A stretch of DNA of 23,352 nucleotides from Firmicutes bacterium UBA2530. GTDB lineage: Bacteria > Bacillota > Clostridia > Tissierellales > Sedimentibacteraceae. Below are positions 1 to 7,633 of the stretch, one piece after another; position 1 is the first letter of the stretch, and the number at the start of each line of letters is the position of its first letter. The notes below the pieces were generated by a model that was not told the DNA's origin, searched no databases, and saw only the letters and a program-made list of their open reading frames with translations. The translations under genes were made by a program, and so were the position numbers. The stretch lies in contig DDNC01000018.1 in assembly GCA_002340985.1 (NCBI GenBank), positions 44,513 to 67,864 of the forward strand. The letters are read 5' to 3'.

Positions 1-646
1 GCTCAAGGTCAATAAGCCTCTCTCTTGCACCCTCAATTCTCCATCTCAGACAGAAGTCGCATACCTTTTCACAACCTGTTCCGAATTCTGCTATTGCCGC
101 GGGTCTGTAGCCAAAATATGAATATTCTTTTCTGTATTTTTCGGTGGAGCTTCTATGAGGAAGCAGGTACTGATTTCTTCCTTTTACACCTGTTGATTTA
201 TAATCATATACCCTTGAGCGTATTCCGTCAATAGCTTCTGTTTTTCCCAGAGGCATTGATTCGTAAAATCTTGTAAGATTATCATAATTGGTATATTCAA
301 AGATATGATCTACATTTTCGTTGTAAAATCCCTCCGGGTTCAGATAGGACTGGGTTCCACCCACAATGGTGACAATGGATGGGTCTGTTTTCTTTATCTC
401 CGCACAGAGGGACAAAACCCTGTTCACATCTATGCATAGGCTTGTGATGCCAACTGCCTGAGGGCAGAAGTCAGCGATTTTTTCCGAAAGTCCGGTGGAT
501 TCAACCATCATATCAAAAATTTCAACTGTATGGACATCCTTTAAAACGCCATATACCATTTCAAGGCCGAGGGGCTCCGAAAACATGAAGTCACTCAGCG
601 TGATGGTCTGCTTTATCCGTGGCGGACGAACCAAAAGTATTTTCAT
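1..646 (-). CDS. B12-binding radical SAM protein (3' end outside window)
   Basis: The first 215 codons are visible; the gene runs off the left edge. It starts at ATG 644-646, preceded by a GAGGTG ribosome site. Residues 1-130 form a Rossmann-like cobalamin-binding-type domain that begins MKILLVRPPR, with a SEPLGLE motif near 23-29. The radical SAM cluster motif GCEKVCDFC follows, with Cys192, Cys196 and Cys199 expected to bind the 4Fe-4S cluster. The B12 domain has no DxHxxG motif, so cobalamin would be bound without a histidine ligand, if it is bound at all. The stretch before the cysteines (PHRSSTEKYRKEYSY) aligns well with the protein at 1979-3343, where the cysteines have identical numbering, so the two are probably paralogs. 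It is the last visible gene of the leftward operon, 10 bases after the previous stop. Substrate unknown; methylation or another radical reaction is inferred from the family. Confidence 0.88.
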   Translation of the reverse strand, partial: MKILLVRPPRIKQTITLSDFMFSEPLGLEMVYGVLKDVHTVEIFDMMVESTGLSEKIADFCPQAVGITSLCIDVNRVLSLCAEIKKTDPSIVTIVGGTQSYLNPEGFYNENVDHIFEYTNYDNLTRFYESMPLGKTEAIDGIRSRVYDYKSTGVKGRNQYLLPHRSSTEKYRKEYSYFGYRPAAIAEFGTGCEKVCDFCLRWRIEGARERLIDLE

Positions 647-656
647 ATGCACCTCA

Positions 657-1979
657 CTAAAATATATTGGGGGTAATTTTCTGCTTTATCTGATATCTGT
701 AGAACAGGTTGACAACACAGTAAAATAAATATTTTCCCGGTTTTTTAAGAAATTCCTTCCGGAGGATATTTCTTTTGATAATTGATTTATAGGTGAAAAG
801 CGACTGGTACAAGCTCCAATATGCTCTTGTCAGCTCCTCGGGTGTCATCCTCAGGGGAGTGTGGACTGCCTCCGTTCCGTCAAAGGAATAAATGTTGTCA
901 TTAATCAGCCTTCCCTGTGCCTCCATGTCCGTGAAAAATTTCGTTCCCGGTATGGGAGTAAGTATATAGAAGCGAGGTACTGATATTTTATTTTCTTCAA
1001 TAAATAGCTTTGTTGATTTAATTGATTCAAGTGTATCGCCGTCGCCGCCAACTACCATTTCGGTTGAAACATCGATTCCGTGTGATTGTATGTTTTTGAT
1101 GAGCTGGGGATATTTATCCGGATCAGCCCATCCCTTGTTCATTCCTATGAGGCTTTCCCGGGAAATACTTTCGAGACCGAAGCTGAGGGTGGTGCAGCCA
1201 CTTTCGCTGAGCTCCTTCAGCAGTTCGCTTTCTCTTCCTATTCTTATATCGCATTGGCTCATCCATTCCATGTCAAGCTCTTTAATTTCCTTGAGAAGCC
1301 TGTGGAGGTAATCTCTGTCGGAAAAAATATTGTCATCAAGCAACAGAAACTTTTTAAAGCCCAGGTCCTTAACCTGACGTATATCTCTCACAACCTCCTC
1401 AAGAGGCTTTTTTATATAATGTCCCTTGTAAAGACATGCAACGGAGCAGAAGCTGCAGGTGTTGGGGCAGCCTCGTCCTGCCTGAACCGGAAGGAAATTT
1501 CCGATTTTCTTGTGGATAATTAAATCAAAACGGGGCGAGGGTGTGGATAAAACACCTTCACTCAGGTTTTTTTCATAAAATTTTTTAAGGGAGCCGTTTT
1601 CACAGTCCTCTAAAATCTCATTCCATACAAGCTCCGCATCTCCCACCACAACTGCGTCGCAGTACTTTGCAGCTTCTTCGGCCATTATGCTGACCATGTA
1701 GCCTCCGAGGATTACGGTTTTTCCTCTTTTTTTAAATTCCTTTGCAATATCCAGAGACCGTATTACTCCGTGACCCATTGAGCTTATGCCGATTACGTCG
1801 GCATCTGTGTCCCAAGGTATGTCCTCCAATATTTCAAGGATTATTTCAGCGTCCCAGCCTTCCGGCATCATAGCAGCAAGAAGAGGCATGGCAAGTCCTA
1901 CGAAGTACAGTCTTTTTTTCTTGATCGGCATGTGGCTGCTGTCGTAAGGACTGGGCTGTATAAGCAGTATTTTTTTCAT
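657..1979 (-). CDS. B12-binding domain radical SAM protein (divergent member)
   Basis: This 440-residue protein has a complete two-domain layout: an N-terminal B12-binding-like domain (about 1-135) starting MKKILLIQPSPYDSS, then a radical SAM barrel with RGCPNTCSFC, where Cys171, Cys175 and Cys178 bind the 4Fe-4S cluster. LLLDDNIF (about 212-219), FGLESI and the TPIPGTKFF motif are typical of this superfamily, as is the C-terminal aromatic stretch RAYWSLYQSLF. It lacks the C-x-C cysteine after the cluster motif that its two upstream neighbours have, and its N-terminus lacks their EPLELE motif, so it is not one of the tandem paralog set. ATG 1977-1979 overlaps the preceding stop by one base (TAATG), which implies translational coupling. 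The family includes BchE- and HpnJ/HpnP-like enzymes that methylate or rearrange carbon centres; the substrate here is unknown. Confidence 0.9.
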   Translation of the reverse strand: MKKILLIQPSPYDSSHMPIKKKRLYFVGLAMPLLAAMMPEGWDAEIILEILEDIPWDTDADVIGISSMGHGVIRSLDIAKEFKKRGKTVILGGYMVSIMAEEAAKYCDAVVVGDAELVWNEILEDCENGSLKKFYEKNLSEGVLSTPSPRFDLIIHKKIGNFLPVQAGRGCPNTCSFCSVACLYKGHYIKKPLEEVVRDIRQVKDLGFKKFLLLDDNIFSDRDYLHRLLKEIKELDMEWMSQCDIRIGRESELLKELSESGCTTLSFGLESISRESLIGMNKGWADPDKYPQLIKNIQSHGIDVSTEMVVGGDGDTLESIKSTKLFIEENKISVPRFYILTPIPGTKFFTDMEAQGRLINDNIYSFDGTEAVHTPLRMTPEELTRAYWSLYQSLFTYKSIIKRNILRKEFLKKPGKYLFYCVVNLFYRYQIKQKITPNIF

Positions 1980-3343
1980 TAACGTCCCCTCACAATCTTG
2001 CGCATATATTGCATGCTCACAAGGCTGCTGCCTGCCAGCATTTTTATATTTGCACCTATACCGTATTTCTTAATCAGCGCAAATATATGCTTCGGCCGCA
2101 TTATAACCTTGTAATATGCCCTAAGGAGCTCGCGGTAAAACCGCCTTATGCTCATAAATTTAGGCTTAAGCACTACGTGAGCCATATCCCACACCTCATA
2201 GTCCTCTCTTTTCACAAGAAGCTGTGAAGCGTAGGAATCGAAAATGTCTGTTCCGGGAAGAGGGGTGAGGGGCTGCAGGTTAACAAACCTTACATTGAGA
2301 TTTCTCAGCCATGCTGTCAGCTCTCTGAAGTCATTCACGGTGAAATCCAGCGGAATAATCAGCGTCGCATACAGCTCTATATCCAGAGCTTTCAGTATCC
2401 TGATGCATTTCTCGTTTATTTCTCTGGTTGTTCTCTTATTGTACAGTTTTAAATCCGAGGCTCTCACGGATTCAATGCCTACGATTACTGCTTGAAGTCC
2501 CACAGCTTTGAGCTGAGCCATAATATCGGCATTCTCTGCAATGAAATCAGCTCTTCCGTAAACAAGAAATTTCTTCTTTATGTTCTCTTCTGAAATCAAG
2601 TCTATGAATTTTTTGAGCCTCTCTCTGCTGAACAGAAAATCGTCATCCACAATATATATCTCTTCCTCGGGAATGGATTTAAGCTCATTTATTACGTCCT
2701 CCATATCTCTTGCGAAATACCTGCCTCCGGTAATTTCTCTGCAGAAGCAAAAAGAACAGTCATATGGGCAGCCTAAGGAGGTTTTTATCAGGGCGCAGGG
2801 GCTGTGAAACATGTAGTAGTATTTTTCTCTGTATTTTGAAACTGCGCTTCTGTCAGGATGCCTGAAGCCGAAGCTTGCACTTTTATCAGGGGCACTGCTC
2901 AGTGCAGCTTGTATTTCTGATATGCTGCTGTTGCCAAGGAGCATTTTCAAGGTTAAATTAAAGCCTTCGATACCGTTTCTGTCGTACACATAGTCTATGA
3001 ATTCAGACTTGAAATCTGTGGAAACAACCTCGGCATGGACTCCACCGGCACCTGTTTTCACATGAGGAATGAGCTTTTTAGCTGTTTCGCACATGTCCCT
3101 TATTATACCGACATGGGTTATGTAGCCGGTGAATAAAATAAAATCAGGCTGTTCATCTCTTAGAACATCCTCATACTTCTTTTTTTCAACGATTAAATCT
3201 ATTATTTTAATATCCACAGAGTTCCTGATTTCATCGGGTACGTTGGAGCTCAGATATTCAAGCTCCAGCGGCTCACAAATCATAACATGCTGTAGCCCGA
3301 TGGTTTCTCTGTGTGGTCGTGGTCTTATTAACAAAACTTTCAT
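1979..3343 (-). CDS. B12-binding domain radical SAM protein (paralog set)
   Basis: A 454-residue protein with an N-terminal B12-binding-like domain (1-140; CEPLELEYLSS at 23-33) and a radical SAM domain with GCPYDCSFCFC. Cys192, Cys196 and Cys199 fit the CxxxCxxC cluster; Cys201 is an extra cysteine shared with the protein at 3957-5273. IYIVDDDFLF, IVGIESV and TPLPGTDIFD are conserved-type barrel motifs. DxHxxG is absent from the B12 domain. The protein resembles both 1-646 and 3957-5273 around the HPDRS...YREKYYY segment before the cysteines, which suggests duplication inside the operon. ATG 3341-3343 overlaps the methyltransferase stop by four bases (ATGA). The reaction is not predictable; C-methylation with cob(III)alamin is the commonest chemistry in the class. 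Confidence 0.9.
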   Translation of the reverse strand: MKVLLIRPRPHRETIGLQHVMICEPLELEYLSSNVPDEIRNSVDIKIIDLIVEKKKYEDVLRDEQPDFILFTGYITHVGIIRDMCETAKKLIPHVKTGAGGVHAEVVSTDFKSEFIDYVYDRNGIEGFNLTLKMLLGNSSISEIQAALSSAPDKSASFGFRHPDRSAVSKYREKYYYMFHSPCALIKTSLGCPYDCSFCFCREITGGRYFARDMEDVINELKSIPEEEIYIVDDDFLFSRERLKKFIDLISEENIKKKFLVYGRADFIAENADIMAQLKAVGLQAVIVGIESVRASDLKLYNKRTTREINEKCIRILKALDIELYATLIIPLDFTVNDFRELTAWLRNLNVRFVNLQPLTPLPGTDIFDSYASQLLVKREDYEVWDMAHVVLKPKFMSIRRFYRELLRAYYKVIMRPKHIFALIKKYGIGANIKMLAGSSLVSMQYMRKIVRGR

Positions 3344-3960
3344 ATGCTTGCCTTCCTCAGTGTGTATACCGCAATTCTCGGCATGAAAAACTTTTCCTTT
3401 ATTATTTTTAAATTTTCTGCCATAAGGTACGGAGATACTAATTTTCTGAATTCATTATCGGATGGATAATTTGCAGGTCCGGTGGTAAGCTTTACAAAGG
3501 ACAGTATAAATTTGTCATAAAGGCTGTTGCCGCTGGCAAAGCCTATGAGTATTCTTCCGTTGTCAGCCAGCAGCCGGCCCAGCTCCTTCATTACGTTTTC
3601 AGGTTTTTTGTAATAAGGCAGAGAATGAGTGCATATTATAAGGTCGTAGCTTTCGTCTAATTTATGCAGCTCCTCCGCATTCAGATTGATGTGGCGGGCT
3701 TGAGGATTTCTTGACTCTGAAATTTCCAGCATTTTTCCTGAAAAATCTATTCCGGTTATTTCAATGTTACTGAAGTTTCCTAATATCTCCGCAATAAGCT
3801 GCCCTGAGCCGCAGCCCAAATCCAGAACCTTCATGTAATTACTCTCGTTAAATTGAGAGAGTGCCTCCAATATATAGTTTCTTGTGGGCTTCAGTGAATA
3901 TTTTTGAACCCATAGGGTGTCATATTTGTTCGCCCAGAAATTCCATATGCTTTTTTTCAT
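3340..3960 (-). CDS. Class I SAM-dependent methyltransferase
   Basis: This 206-residue, single-domain, soluble protein has a class I methyltransferase fold. Motif I is VLDLGCGSGQ (45-54), an acidic residue at the end of strand 2 is in GIDFS (Asp72), and YDLIICTHSL (105-114) is the motif IV region. The segment YPSDNEFRKLVSPYL near the C-terminus is like small-molecule methyltransferases of the UbiE/Methyltransf_11 type. It overlaps both neighbours by four bases (ATGA junctions), so it is translated with the two flanking radical SAM genes and probably acts on the same molecule. It may O-, N- or C-methylate a pathway intermediate; nothing in the sequence decides which. Confidence 0.87.
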   Translation of the reverse strand: MKKSIWNFWANKYDTLWVQKYSLKPTRNYILEALSQFNESNYMKVLDLGCGSGQLIAEILGNFSNIEITGIDFSGKMLEISESRNPQARHINLNAEELHKLDESYDLIICTHSLPYYKKPENVMKELGRLLADNGRILIGFASGNSLYDKFILSFVKLTTGPANYPSDNEFRKLVSPYLMAENLKIIKEKFFMPRIAVYTLRKASI

Positions 3961-5273
3961 ATATTCTCCTGTTCTCCCGAAAGTCCACTTAAGAGTGATA
4001 TAAAATATTTCCGGATTCTTTTGGATTTCAGCAGCCTTATATGAATGCCGTAAAACAGAAGGTAAAACAGTGGCTTTGGCAACGAGGGCTTCATAACCAG
4101 GTGCAGGAAATCGAATTTTTCGGGATTCTTCGTCAGAAGAGAGCTCTCCAATGACTCATAATCCACGGTTCCCTTTATGGGGGTCAAAATTGATATGGTG
4201 TACACATCTATATTGTTATTTTTTATAAATTTATACAAATTAAAAAAATCGCTTGCTTTATAGTCAGGCTGTACCATGAACAGAGCCGTCAAATCAATAT
4301 TGCTTTCTTTAAGCAGGGAGATTATCTCCGGATAGTTCATGGCATCCGTTGTCTTGGAATATTCTTTGAGCTCGTCGTTGCTTGGCGATTCAAAGCCAAT
4401 TATAATTTCTTCAAGTCCGGCGTTTCTCAGCACAGGCAGTATATCCTTTTCTCTTAAAATGAAATCTGCTCTGAGGTACCCAATTATTTTAAAATTTTTG
4501 CTGCTTTTCTTTATGACATCTATGAATTCAAGGGCGTCATTCCGGCATGTGAACAAAACGTCATCAACAATCCAGAAATAATCTGCATCAATGCATTCCA
4601 TTTCCGCAACCATGCTTTTGTATCCGGACTTCACGTAATTTCCGCCGTTCAGCAGCTTGCAGAAGCAGTAGGAGCAACCGTAGGGACATCCTGTGCTGCC
4701 CTTGATAAGGGCAACATTTCTTTTGTCAAGATACCTTGTCCGGTGACGGAAGCGGTTAAACATCGTTCTGTCGGGATGTATGCCTTCAGCCTCATGCAGC
4801 ACCGTAACGCTGCTTTCGTGCCATACTTCATTTCCGGACGAATCTTTCAGTCTGAAGTCAACACCGTCCACAGAGGCGGAAGAATTGTCAGCTATTTTTT
4901 TAATAAGGCCTCTGAATGCATCAAGTCTTCCTGTACGGAACACAAAGTCGATGTGCTCAGAGTGAAATGCGAGGGGGTTTATTTGAACATGCACGCCTCC
5001 CGCAATGATTTTTGTGCCTGGATACAGGGACTTTAAGCGTACAGCTTCATTCAGGATTTCATTTTCTGCCACGTTGTAGCCTGTCAGTACCACGGCATCA
5101 GGAAACTTTCCTTCAGGCTCTTTCAGTCCGAAAAGACTGTCTGATATATAATTTTCAATGCCCATGTCATCCAGGACGGCCTTAAGGCAGCACAGCTCCA
5201 GAGGTTCTGTAACCACAGGCTCAAATATGGAAAATACGGACTTTATTCTGATCTTTTTTAAAAATACAATCAT
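3957..5273 (-). CDS. B12-binding domain radical SAM protein (paralog set)
   Basis: A start at ATG 5271-5273 gives 439 residues beginning MIVFLKKIRIK. A longer frame back to 5339 exists, but it would run deep into the upstream gene, whereas GAGGAG ends four bases before 5273. The B12-binding-like domain (1-130) carries TEPLELCCLK at 22-31 and lacks DxHxxG. The radical SAM motif GCPYGCSYCFC places the cluster on Cys196, Cys200 and Cys203, with extra Cys205 as in the protein at 1979-3343. Other shared elements are IHPDRT before the cluster, FWIVDDVLF, IIGFESP and LTPIKGT. This is the first radical SAM gene of the operon. It starts one base after the stop of the FemAB-like gene and overlaps the methyltransferase start by four bases. 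Substrate unknown. Confidence 0.9.
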   Translation of the reverse strand: MIVFLKKIRIKSVFSIFEPVVTEPLELCCLKAVLDDMGIENYISDSLFGLKEPEGKFPDAVVLTGYNVAENEILNEAVRLKSLYPGTKIIAGGVHVQINPLAFHSEHIDFVFRTGRLDAFRGLIKKIADNSSASVDGVDFRLKDSSGNEVWHESSVTVLHEAEGIHPDRTMFNRFRHRTRYLDKRNVALIKGSTGCPYGCSYCFCKLLNGGNYVKSGYKSMVAEMECIDADYFWIVDDVLFTCRNDALEFIDVIKKSSKNFKIIGYLRADFILREKDILPVLRNAGLEEIIIGFESPSNDELKEYSKTTDAMNYPEIISLLKESNIDLTALFMVQPDYKASDFFNLYKFIKNNNIDVYTISILTPIKGTVDYESLESSLLTKNPEKFDFLHLVMKPSLPKPLFYLLFYGIHIRLLKSKRIRKYFISLLSGLSGEQENI

Positions 5274-5274
5274 T

Positions 5275-6222
5275 TTACTCCTCATTTTTAAATACATGGT
5301 GCTTAACAGAGTATGTCCTGTATGAAAAAACAGGAACAAGCCGCTGAATTATGAAGTTAAGCAATGGATTGCTATGATGGACATACATATATTTGCATTT
5401 TTCACGGCAGCCTATTTTCAACTTGCTTTCCTCGGCCGTTTGTCCGAATTCAATTTCCGGAGACCTTTTTTCTATTCCTATTTCAATTATTTTAAGAAGC
5501 ATGTTGTAATAAATATCACAGGTATAAACATCCTCTTTCCTGAAACCGCCGAACAGGAAGTACAGGATGCCGTTCACTTCTTTAAGCTGTATAAAGCCTG
5601 CCGCAGTATTTGTGTCGCTGCGTATGAATTCGTACAATTGGGCATCGTATTCCCTGAAAAAATTAATGGGCAGGGTTTCAAGAGGATTGGAAGTTCTCTT
5701 CATTACACTTAAATACAGTCTGTAATGTTCCTCGGTAAACTCTGAAGGCTTTATACTTCTTATAATCAGTCTTTCTCTGTACTTAAGGGCTTTTTTGATT
5801 CTTCTCCTGTAGGGGCTTCTAAGAGAATTCAAATATTCATCAAATGTTGAAAAGTTGTTTTTAAATATAAAGGTGGACAGAGTTCTGCCGCCTCTTTTAA
5901 AGGGAGAATCTCCGTTTAAAATAATCTTAAGGCCTTTTCTTTTTTCAACATCTCTTACGGCAGAATCATCATCCCCAAAATATCCCTGCAAGCACACGGA
6001 AATAGGCAGACCGATTACACGAACTGTCGCCCTCAGTGGGATGATATTTTTAAAATTAAATAAATTAAGCTTCAGCAAATATGAAATAATGAAATTCTTT
6101 TCGGTGCTCTCGTATTCCTGGAAGCATGGATTGACTTTCTCCAGCAGCTCAAGCAGGTGAATCAGGTCAGCAGATATGTTTGATTTTTCATTCAGCGCTC
6201 CTATTGAATAATACCTGCTCAT
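5275..6222 (-). CDS. FemAB/BioF2-like GNAT-fold acyltransferase
   Basis: A 315-residue soluble protein. The C-terminal half matches the pattern of the FemAB-like/Acetyltransf_6 (BioF2-like) domain: SPYRRRIKKALKYRE (136-150), a mixed strand-helix core, YYNMLLKIIEIGIEKR (238-253) and the hallmark EFGQTAEESKLKIGCR (258-273). Enzymes of this type transfer acyl or aminoacyl groups to amines, for example in cell-wall cross-bridges, capsule or lipid decoration. The donor and acceptor here are unknown. There is no signal peptide, so action in the cytoplasm is expected. AAGGAG lies five bases before ATG 6220-6222, and the start overlaps the stop of the preceding gene (ATGA). Its place inside the radical SAM operon suggests it attaches an acyl or aminoacyl unit to the pathway product. 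Confidence 0.78.
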   Translation of the reverse strand: MSRYYSIGALNEKSNISADLIHLLELLEKVNPCFQEYESTEKNFIISYLLKLNLFNFKNIIPLRATVRVIGLPISVCLQGYFGDDDSAVRDVEKRKGLKIILNGDSPFKRGGRTLSTFIFKNNFSTFDEYLNSLRSPYRRRIKKALKYRERLIIRSIKPSEFTEEHYRLYLSVMKRTSNPLETLPINFFREYDAQLYEFIRSDTNTAAGFIQLKEVNGILYFLFGGFRKEDVYTCDIYYNMLLKIIEIGIEKRSPEIEFGQTAEESKLKIGCREKCKYMYVHHSNPLLNFIIQRLVPVFSYRTYSVKHHVFKNEE

Positions 6223-7337
6223 GATAGCTCCTTCACGTATGCGCAGTATTTTTTTGATTCACAGTCGGCCCATTTTATCCCAAAATTTCTTGATTTGAAG
6301 TTATCAGCCAGTACCCAGCCTGATTCCATAAAGTCATACTTATCCTTAATGCATCTGAAGCAATAGTCAAACAGGGCAAGTATGGCTCCTCTGTTGCGTT
6401 CAGCGGGGACAACTCCCATTTCAACAATCTTAAATGTGTCAATTTTATGGCCGAGGAAATTGTTTTTTATAACAGTCTTCAAGCCGACTGTTTCCCCAAT
6501 GCTCATAACCTGGTTGAAGTCCGGATACCATAGCATGAAGCCAACCGGCCTGCCGTCCTTTTCAACAAACAGGAGATTTTCAGGCCTTAAAAGAAACTTC
6601 AGGTCCTTGAAAAGCTCATAATCCTCCTCGTAGTCCCTGGGATAGTAGAAAAGATGCTGGCTGAAGGCGCTGTTGTTAACATCCGTATAAATGGCACATT
6701 CACTTTTTAAATTACTTAACCTTGCTACCCTAACATTGTATCTTTTTTTGAGTTTGCTGCTTGTGTCCGGGCTCATGAGGCGTTCAACATACCTCATATC
6801 TTTTTCATAGCTTACCATCTCAATGGCACTAAACCCCGAGCTTTCAAAAAAATTATGGTAAAATTGAGGATTGTGAGCCATTCCGAAGCTTTGCATCTTA
6901 TCATATGAACTTGCCAGAAAGCCAAGTCCGTAATTTACGTGTATATTCAAAGAGGCAGAAATTTTTGATGCGCCCTTTTCTCTTGCCATTTCCTCGGCTT
7001 TGGCTGAAATCATGCGAAAAGCATCTATATTTAGCTCTTCAGCTTCAAAAAATCCCATCTGTAAATAATCAGGCATCCTGTGCGCATAAGCCAGCAAACA
7101 TATCATTATGATTCTGTCTCCGTCTGTAACCATGAGAGGCTCCAGTTCAACGGATCTGCAAAGCTGTGATTTTCCCCACAGAAGTCCCTTGAGCATTCCC
7201 GACATTGAATCCCGCTTTAAGGGATTATTCAAATATTGCTTTTTGTAGAAGCTTAAAAATTCATTGTTAAATCTTTTCTCATATTCCTTATTCCGAAATA
7301 ATTTTTTTTCTAATAGTTTTAAATTGTTATTGTTCAT
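6219..7337 (-). CDS. YghO-like GNAT-family protein, first gene of the radical SAM operon
   Basis: A 372-residue protein with two GNAT-like halves. Residues about 125-180 carry SLNIHVNYGLGF, HNPQFYHNFFESSGF and an aromatic-rich continuation, the pattern seen in E. coli YghO-like proteins (PYNPPYY...GF). Residues about 257-350 carry FVEKDGRPVGFMLWYPD, then EMGVVPAERNRGAI (306-319), which fits the acetyl-CoA pyrophosphate loop, and SGWVLADNFKSRNFG. The N-terminus has a YLNNPLKRD segment. ATG 7335-7337 has GGAG six bases upstream. It is the promoter-proximal gene of the operon and shares an ATGA overlap with the FemAB-like gene, so the two acyltransferase-fold proteins are co-translated. The family has no well-settled biochemical role. 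Confidence 0.75.
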   Translation of the reverse strand: MNNNNLKLLEKKLFRNKEYEKRFNNEFLSFYKKQYLNNPLKRDSMSGMLKGLLWGKSQLCRSVELEPLMVTDGDRIIMICLLAYAHRMPDYLQMGFFEAEELNIDAFRMISAKAEEMAREKGASKISASLNIHVNYGLGFLASSYDKMQSFGMAHNPQFYHNFFESSGFSAIEMVSYEKDMRYVERLMSPDTSSKLKKRYNVRVARLSNLKSECAIYTDVNNSAFSQHLFYYPRDYEEDYELFKDLKFLLRPENLLFVEKDGRPVGFMLWYPDFNQVMSIGETVGLKTVIKNNFLGHKIDTFKIVEMGVVPAERNRGAILALFDYCFRCIKDKYDFMESGWVLADNFKSRNFGIKWADCESKKYCAYVKELS

Positions 7338-7370
7338 AAATAACTCCGCTAAATTAAAAAAACATAACCA

Positions 7371-7399
7371 ATTATATCATAAAGTTCATTTTCGGTAAA
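7371..7399 (-). promoter_or_regulatory. Promoter of the radical SAM operon
   Basis: On the minus strand TTTACC (7394-7399) is followed by a 17-base spacer and a perfect TATAAT (7371-7376). The TGA just before TATAAT makes it an extended -10. Transcription would begin near 7365, about 28 bases before the first ATG. No competing promoter was seen inside the operon. Confidence 0.65.
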
Positions 7400-7403
7400 T
7401 GAA
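7385..7403. repeat. Inverted repeat over the operon -35 element (possible operator)
   Basis: Perfect seven-base arms TTCATTT and AAATGAA flank the five bases TCGGT. The repeat covers the TTTACC -35 hexamer of the leftward promoter. A dimeric repressor bound here would block the polymerase, so this is a candidate operator. An AT-rich repeat of this size can also occur by chance. Confidence 0.4.
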
Positions 7404-7469
7404 TTAAAGCAAGCAATATTTTACTGCAGCTGAGGGCGTATTTTTTTACCGCAAGCATTAAATAAAATT

Positions 7470-7498
7470 TTGTAAAAATTAGAAATATATGCTATAAT
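7470..7498 (+). promoter_or_regulatory. Promoter of the MDR oxidoreductase gene
   Basis: TTGTAA (7470-7475), a 17-base spacer and a perfect TATAAT (7493-7498) with an extended-10 TGC before it. The start point would be near 7505, giving a long AT-rich leader of about 130 bases in which I see no recognisable riboswitch. It is divergent from the radical SAM operon promoter about 100 bases away. Confidence 0.6.
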
Positions 7499-7633
7499 AG
7501 TCAGAAATAATAAAATACCATTATAAAAATAAAATCATAACTCATATTTTATAAGAGATACAACTGAAAATGTTTTCTGGATTTAAATATTTTTGGTATA
7601 AATCTATATAATTAATTAAAAAGGAGTGATGCC

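Noticed and set aside
1086..1523. 145-codon open frame on the plus strand inside the radical SAM gene at 657-1979
   Set aside because: It is antisense to a gene with clear family motifs, has no ribosome site and no recognisable protein pattern.
3957..5339. Longer N-terminus (22 extra residues) for the radical SAM gene
   Set aside because: It would run 65 bases into the preceding gene; GAGGAG and the B12-domain start support ATG 5271-5273.
1..7337. RiPP precursor peptide gene within the radical SAM operon
   Set aside because: There is no space between the overlapping genes and no small frame with a ribosome site on the minus strand; one could still exist beyond the left edge.
7338..7633. Cobalamin or SAM riboswitch in front of the radical SAM operon or the MDR gene
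   Set aside because: The operon leader is only about 28 bases, and the MDR leader is AT-rich with no recognisable B12-box or kink-turn elements.
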